Origin: PALSA-243 sp049522755
GTDB taxonomy: Bacteria > Acidobacteriota > Terriglobia > Bryobacterales > Bryobacteraceae
Length of the DNA: 6,888 nucleotides
Assembly: GCA_049522755.1 (NCBI GenBank)
Contig: JBEKNN010000402.1
Coordinates: 1 to 6,888, forward strand
Direction: 5' to 3'
Numbering within the stretch: position 1 is the first letter of the stretch; each line of letters starts with the position of its first letter. Made by a program: the position numbers and the translations under genes. The notes under the pieces were generated by a model. It saw only the letters and a list, made by a program, of their open reading frames with translations. It did not search any database and was not told the DNA's origin. Shown one piece after another: positions 5,932-6,888 of the stretch.

Positions 5932-6129
5932 GGAGCCCCGAGGGAGGAACCCGCAAGCCAAGCGCGGACGCCAACCGATGCCGCGCGGATGAAATGCGGT
6001 TTGGGTTGCGGCGCCCAGCTTACCGTGCGCATTATGCGCACGCACTCCGCCATATGCCCGAAGCGGCCGGCAGGCTCAGGCGACGTGGATCGACGAGGGA
6101 AGAACGGGCGTTCGAGCAGCGCGCGTTGA
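5932..6129 (+). repeat. AT-hook/zinc-finger coding repeat, copy F with an intact finger
   Basis: The first part carries the linker and AT-hook as RGRNPQAKRGRQPMP (about 5939-5983) in one frame. The finger is in another frame, from ATG 5989: MKCGLGCGAQLT, VRIMRTHSAICPKRPAGSGD, VDRRGKNGRSSSAR and TGA at 6127-6129, giving 46 residues with no interruption. All four presumed metal ligands are present at Cys 5995, Cys 6007, His 6043 and Cys 6055, spacing CX3CX11HX3C, the same as at 4854-4916. The finger is followed by the basic VDRRGKNGR linker, equivalent to LDRRGRSS in copy E. Compared with copy E it shows synonymous differences (CGG/CGA, GGC/GGT), typical of past coding selection. There is no convincing ribosome binding site before 5989, so present-day expression is doubtful. 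It sits just 3' of the DUF4136 gene. Confidence 0.6.
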
Positions 6130-6179
6130 GCGCGGCGGAGCGGCGCGCTGTCTGGCTTTCGATGAGCGCACTCGAATCG

Positions 6180-6710
6180 CTACTTCTTTGTCTGTGCCTT
6201 GGGAAACTTCTTGAACAAGTCCTCTACGGCCTTCTGCAGCTTCAACTCGTTCTTGTTCGGATCTCCGCTCAACGTGTCAGTAGATTCCCCGTGCCAGATC
6301 ACCATCTTCGTATTCGAGTCGAAAACGTCAAGGTGCAGCGTCCCTACGGGCGTGCGCTCAATCGTCGTGGTCGCAACTCCCGGACCCCACCATCCCCGAT
6401 GAAACCATCCACCGCCGTACCCGCCCGTGTACCACGTCTCCATCGTCTGCTCCGTCCGCGTCGCGCCCATTGCCGTCACGGATACGTCTCCGCCCGACGC
6501 GACCTTCTGCCATCCTTTCGCCGCCAGTTGTGCATCGATGGCGTTCGCCGTAATATCTTTCCAGGCCGGGTCCTGCACATTCACGCCGATCCACGAATAA
6601 GTATGGTACCTGCTGAAATCCGCCTTGTGATCGTAGTCTACCGTTACCTTCGCAAGAAGACAGGTAGCCGTGATCACAGCTCCAAGAAGAACCAACCGCC
6701 ATTGCCTCAT
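6180..6710 (-). CDS. DUF4136 family secreted or envelope protein
   Basis: The 176-residue protein has an N-terminal signal (residues 5-20, LVLLGAVITATCLLA) followed by KVTVDYDHKADFSRYHTYSW (21-40), the characteristic opening of DUF4136 proteins. Further family features are a short helix ending AAKGW (64-68), the strand GGDVSVTAMGATRTEQT (74-90), a glycine/tryptophan-rich loop (about 94-112), VGTLHLDVFDSNTKMVIWHG and the terminal SGDPNKNELKLQKAVEDLF. Cys17 lies in the signal, but TATC is a poor lipobox, so ordinary signal cleavage after LLA is as likely as lipoprotein anchoring. The function of the family is unknown; it acts outside the cytoplasmic membrane. ATG 6710 is chosen because AAGGAGGT lies eight to nine bases upstream and the signal starts there; in-frame starts further up would add residues ahead of the signal. 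It is full length for the family. Confidence 0.88.
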   Translation of the reverse strand: MRQWRLVLLGAVITATCLLAKVTVDYDHKADFSRYHTYSWIGVNVQDPAWKDITANAIDAQLAAKGWQKVASGGDVSVTAMGATRTEQTMETWYTGGYGGGWFHRGWWGPGVATTTIERTPVGTLHLDVFDSNTKMVIWHGESTDTLSGDPNKNELKLQKAVEDLFKKFPKAQTKK

Positions 6711-6719
6711 AAGCACAAA

Positions 6720-6727
6720 CCTCCTTC
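6720..6727 (-). promoter_or_regulatory. Strong ribosome binding site of the DUF4136 gene
   Basis: The minus strand reads AAGGAGGT with a nine-base gap to ATG 6710. It excludes the in-frame starts farther upstream near 6767. Confidence 0.65.
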
Positions 6728-6809
6728 CCTTGATTATCAGCAATCCCGCCTGAAATGCAATCGGCAATCGAGCGGCGGGTGCGAGACATAGAAGTGAGAG
6801 GCGGGGGAA

Positions 6810-6888
6810 TCAGGCGGCGCGGCTTTCGGCCCAAAAGTCTTCGAACCTCTGATTGAAACGGCAACAACGCAGAGCGATGATGGCGTTG
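6810..6888 (-). CDS. C-terminus of a transposase, possibly ISKra4 family (partial)
   Basis: Only the last 25 codons are in the window: the minus strand reads NAIIALRCCRFNQRFEDFWA, ESRAA and TGA at 6810-6812. The ALRCC segment followed by an F-E-D-[FY]-W ending is what I recall from the C-termini of ISKra4-type transposases, where this helix closes the DDE catalytic domain. The gene runs off the right edge, so its catalytic residues cannot be checked, nor whether it is intact. The insertion sequence end should lie within about 6711-6809, between this stop and the DUF4136 gene, but I could not identify a terminal inverted repeat from one end alone. The family name is a recollection from a short segment. 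Confidence 0.5.
   Translation of the reverse strand, partial: NAIIALRCCRFNQRFEDFWAESRAA

Noticed and set aside
2091..6129. Integron attC sites
   Set aside because: The repeats contain GTTGG and GCCCAAC-like pieces, but these fall inside a codon-structured finger core, not at the site ends, and neighbouring genes are in mixed orientation with their own ribosome sites. The recombinase relic shows no clear integron-integrase signature.
2091..6129. CRISPR array
   Set aside because: The repeats are long, degenerate, far apart and interrupted by genes, with no regular short spacers.
6733..6760. Promoter for the DUF4136 gene (minus strand TTGCAT, 16 bases, GATAAT)
   Set aside because: The transcript would begin within or at the ribosome binding site (6720-6727), so this match is probably chance.
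5994..6791. Long plus-strand open frame of 265 codons
   Set aside because: It is mostly antisense to the DUF4136 gene, which has a signal peptide, family motifs and a strong ribosome site. Only its first part overlaps repeat copy F, in the wrong frame for the finger.

Overview
The window looks like an accessory, decaying stretch of a GC-rich bacterial chromosome. I infer an acidobacterium of the Solibacter/Bryobacter kind. The hints are a DUF4136 protein, a DUF6629 membrane protein, a small monohaem cytochrome c and abundant recombinase debris, which I know to be common together in that group. No rRNA, tRNA or other marker gene is present to prove it.

Layout. 155-559 (-) is a secreted cytochrome c. 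582-962 (+) is the C-terminal remnant of a serine recombinase, and 997-1689 (-) is a tyrosine recombinase that has lost its C-terminus and carries two compensating frameshifts. The two relics face each other. 1711-2090 holds no recognisable gene. From 2091 on, single unrelated genes alternate with copies of a degenerate repeat: an EACC1-like small membrane protein (2328-2576, +), a gamma-glutamylcyclotransferase-like protein (3294-3641, -), a DUF6629 membrane protein (4091-4753, -), an unrecognised and probably broken gene region (5163-5901, +) and a DUF4136 protein (6180-6710, -). The right edge (6810-6888, -) is the C-terminus of what looks like a transposase.

The most interesting signal is the repeat. 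At least five loci (about 2091-2241, 2858-2963, 3059-3215, 3798-3974, 4827-5108 and 5932-6129, with 3059 and 4827 being composite) are decayed copies of one sequence, all on the + strand, one or two in every interval between genes. Read in the right frame they encode a module made of an AT-hook core (KRGRPPG) followed by a C2HC finger with spacing CX3CX11HX3C, ending in CPKRPA. At 4827-5108 two modules lie in one frame, broken by a single TAG. At 5989-6129 one finger is fully open. Several pairs of copies differ by synonymous changes, which suggests descent from a translated repeat protein. I do not know a described family with this layout.

The genes do not appear to form a pathway or operon. 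Each complete gene whose start is clear has its own ribosome binding site, orientations alternate, and the gaps are filled by repeat copies or mobile-element debris. The region reads as a dumping ground of single genes and element remnants in which one DNA-binding-like coding repeat has spread or has been broken up by insertions.
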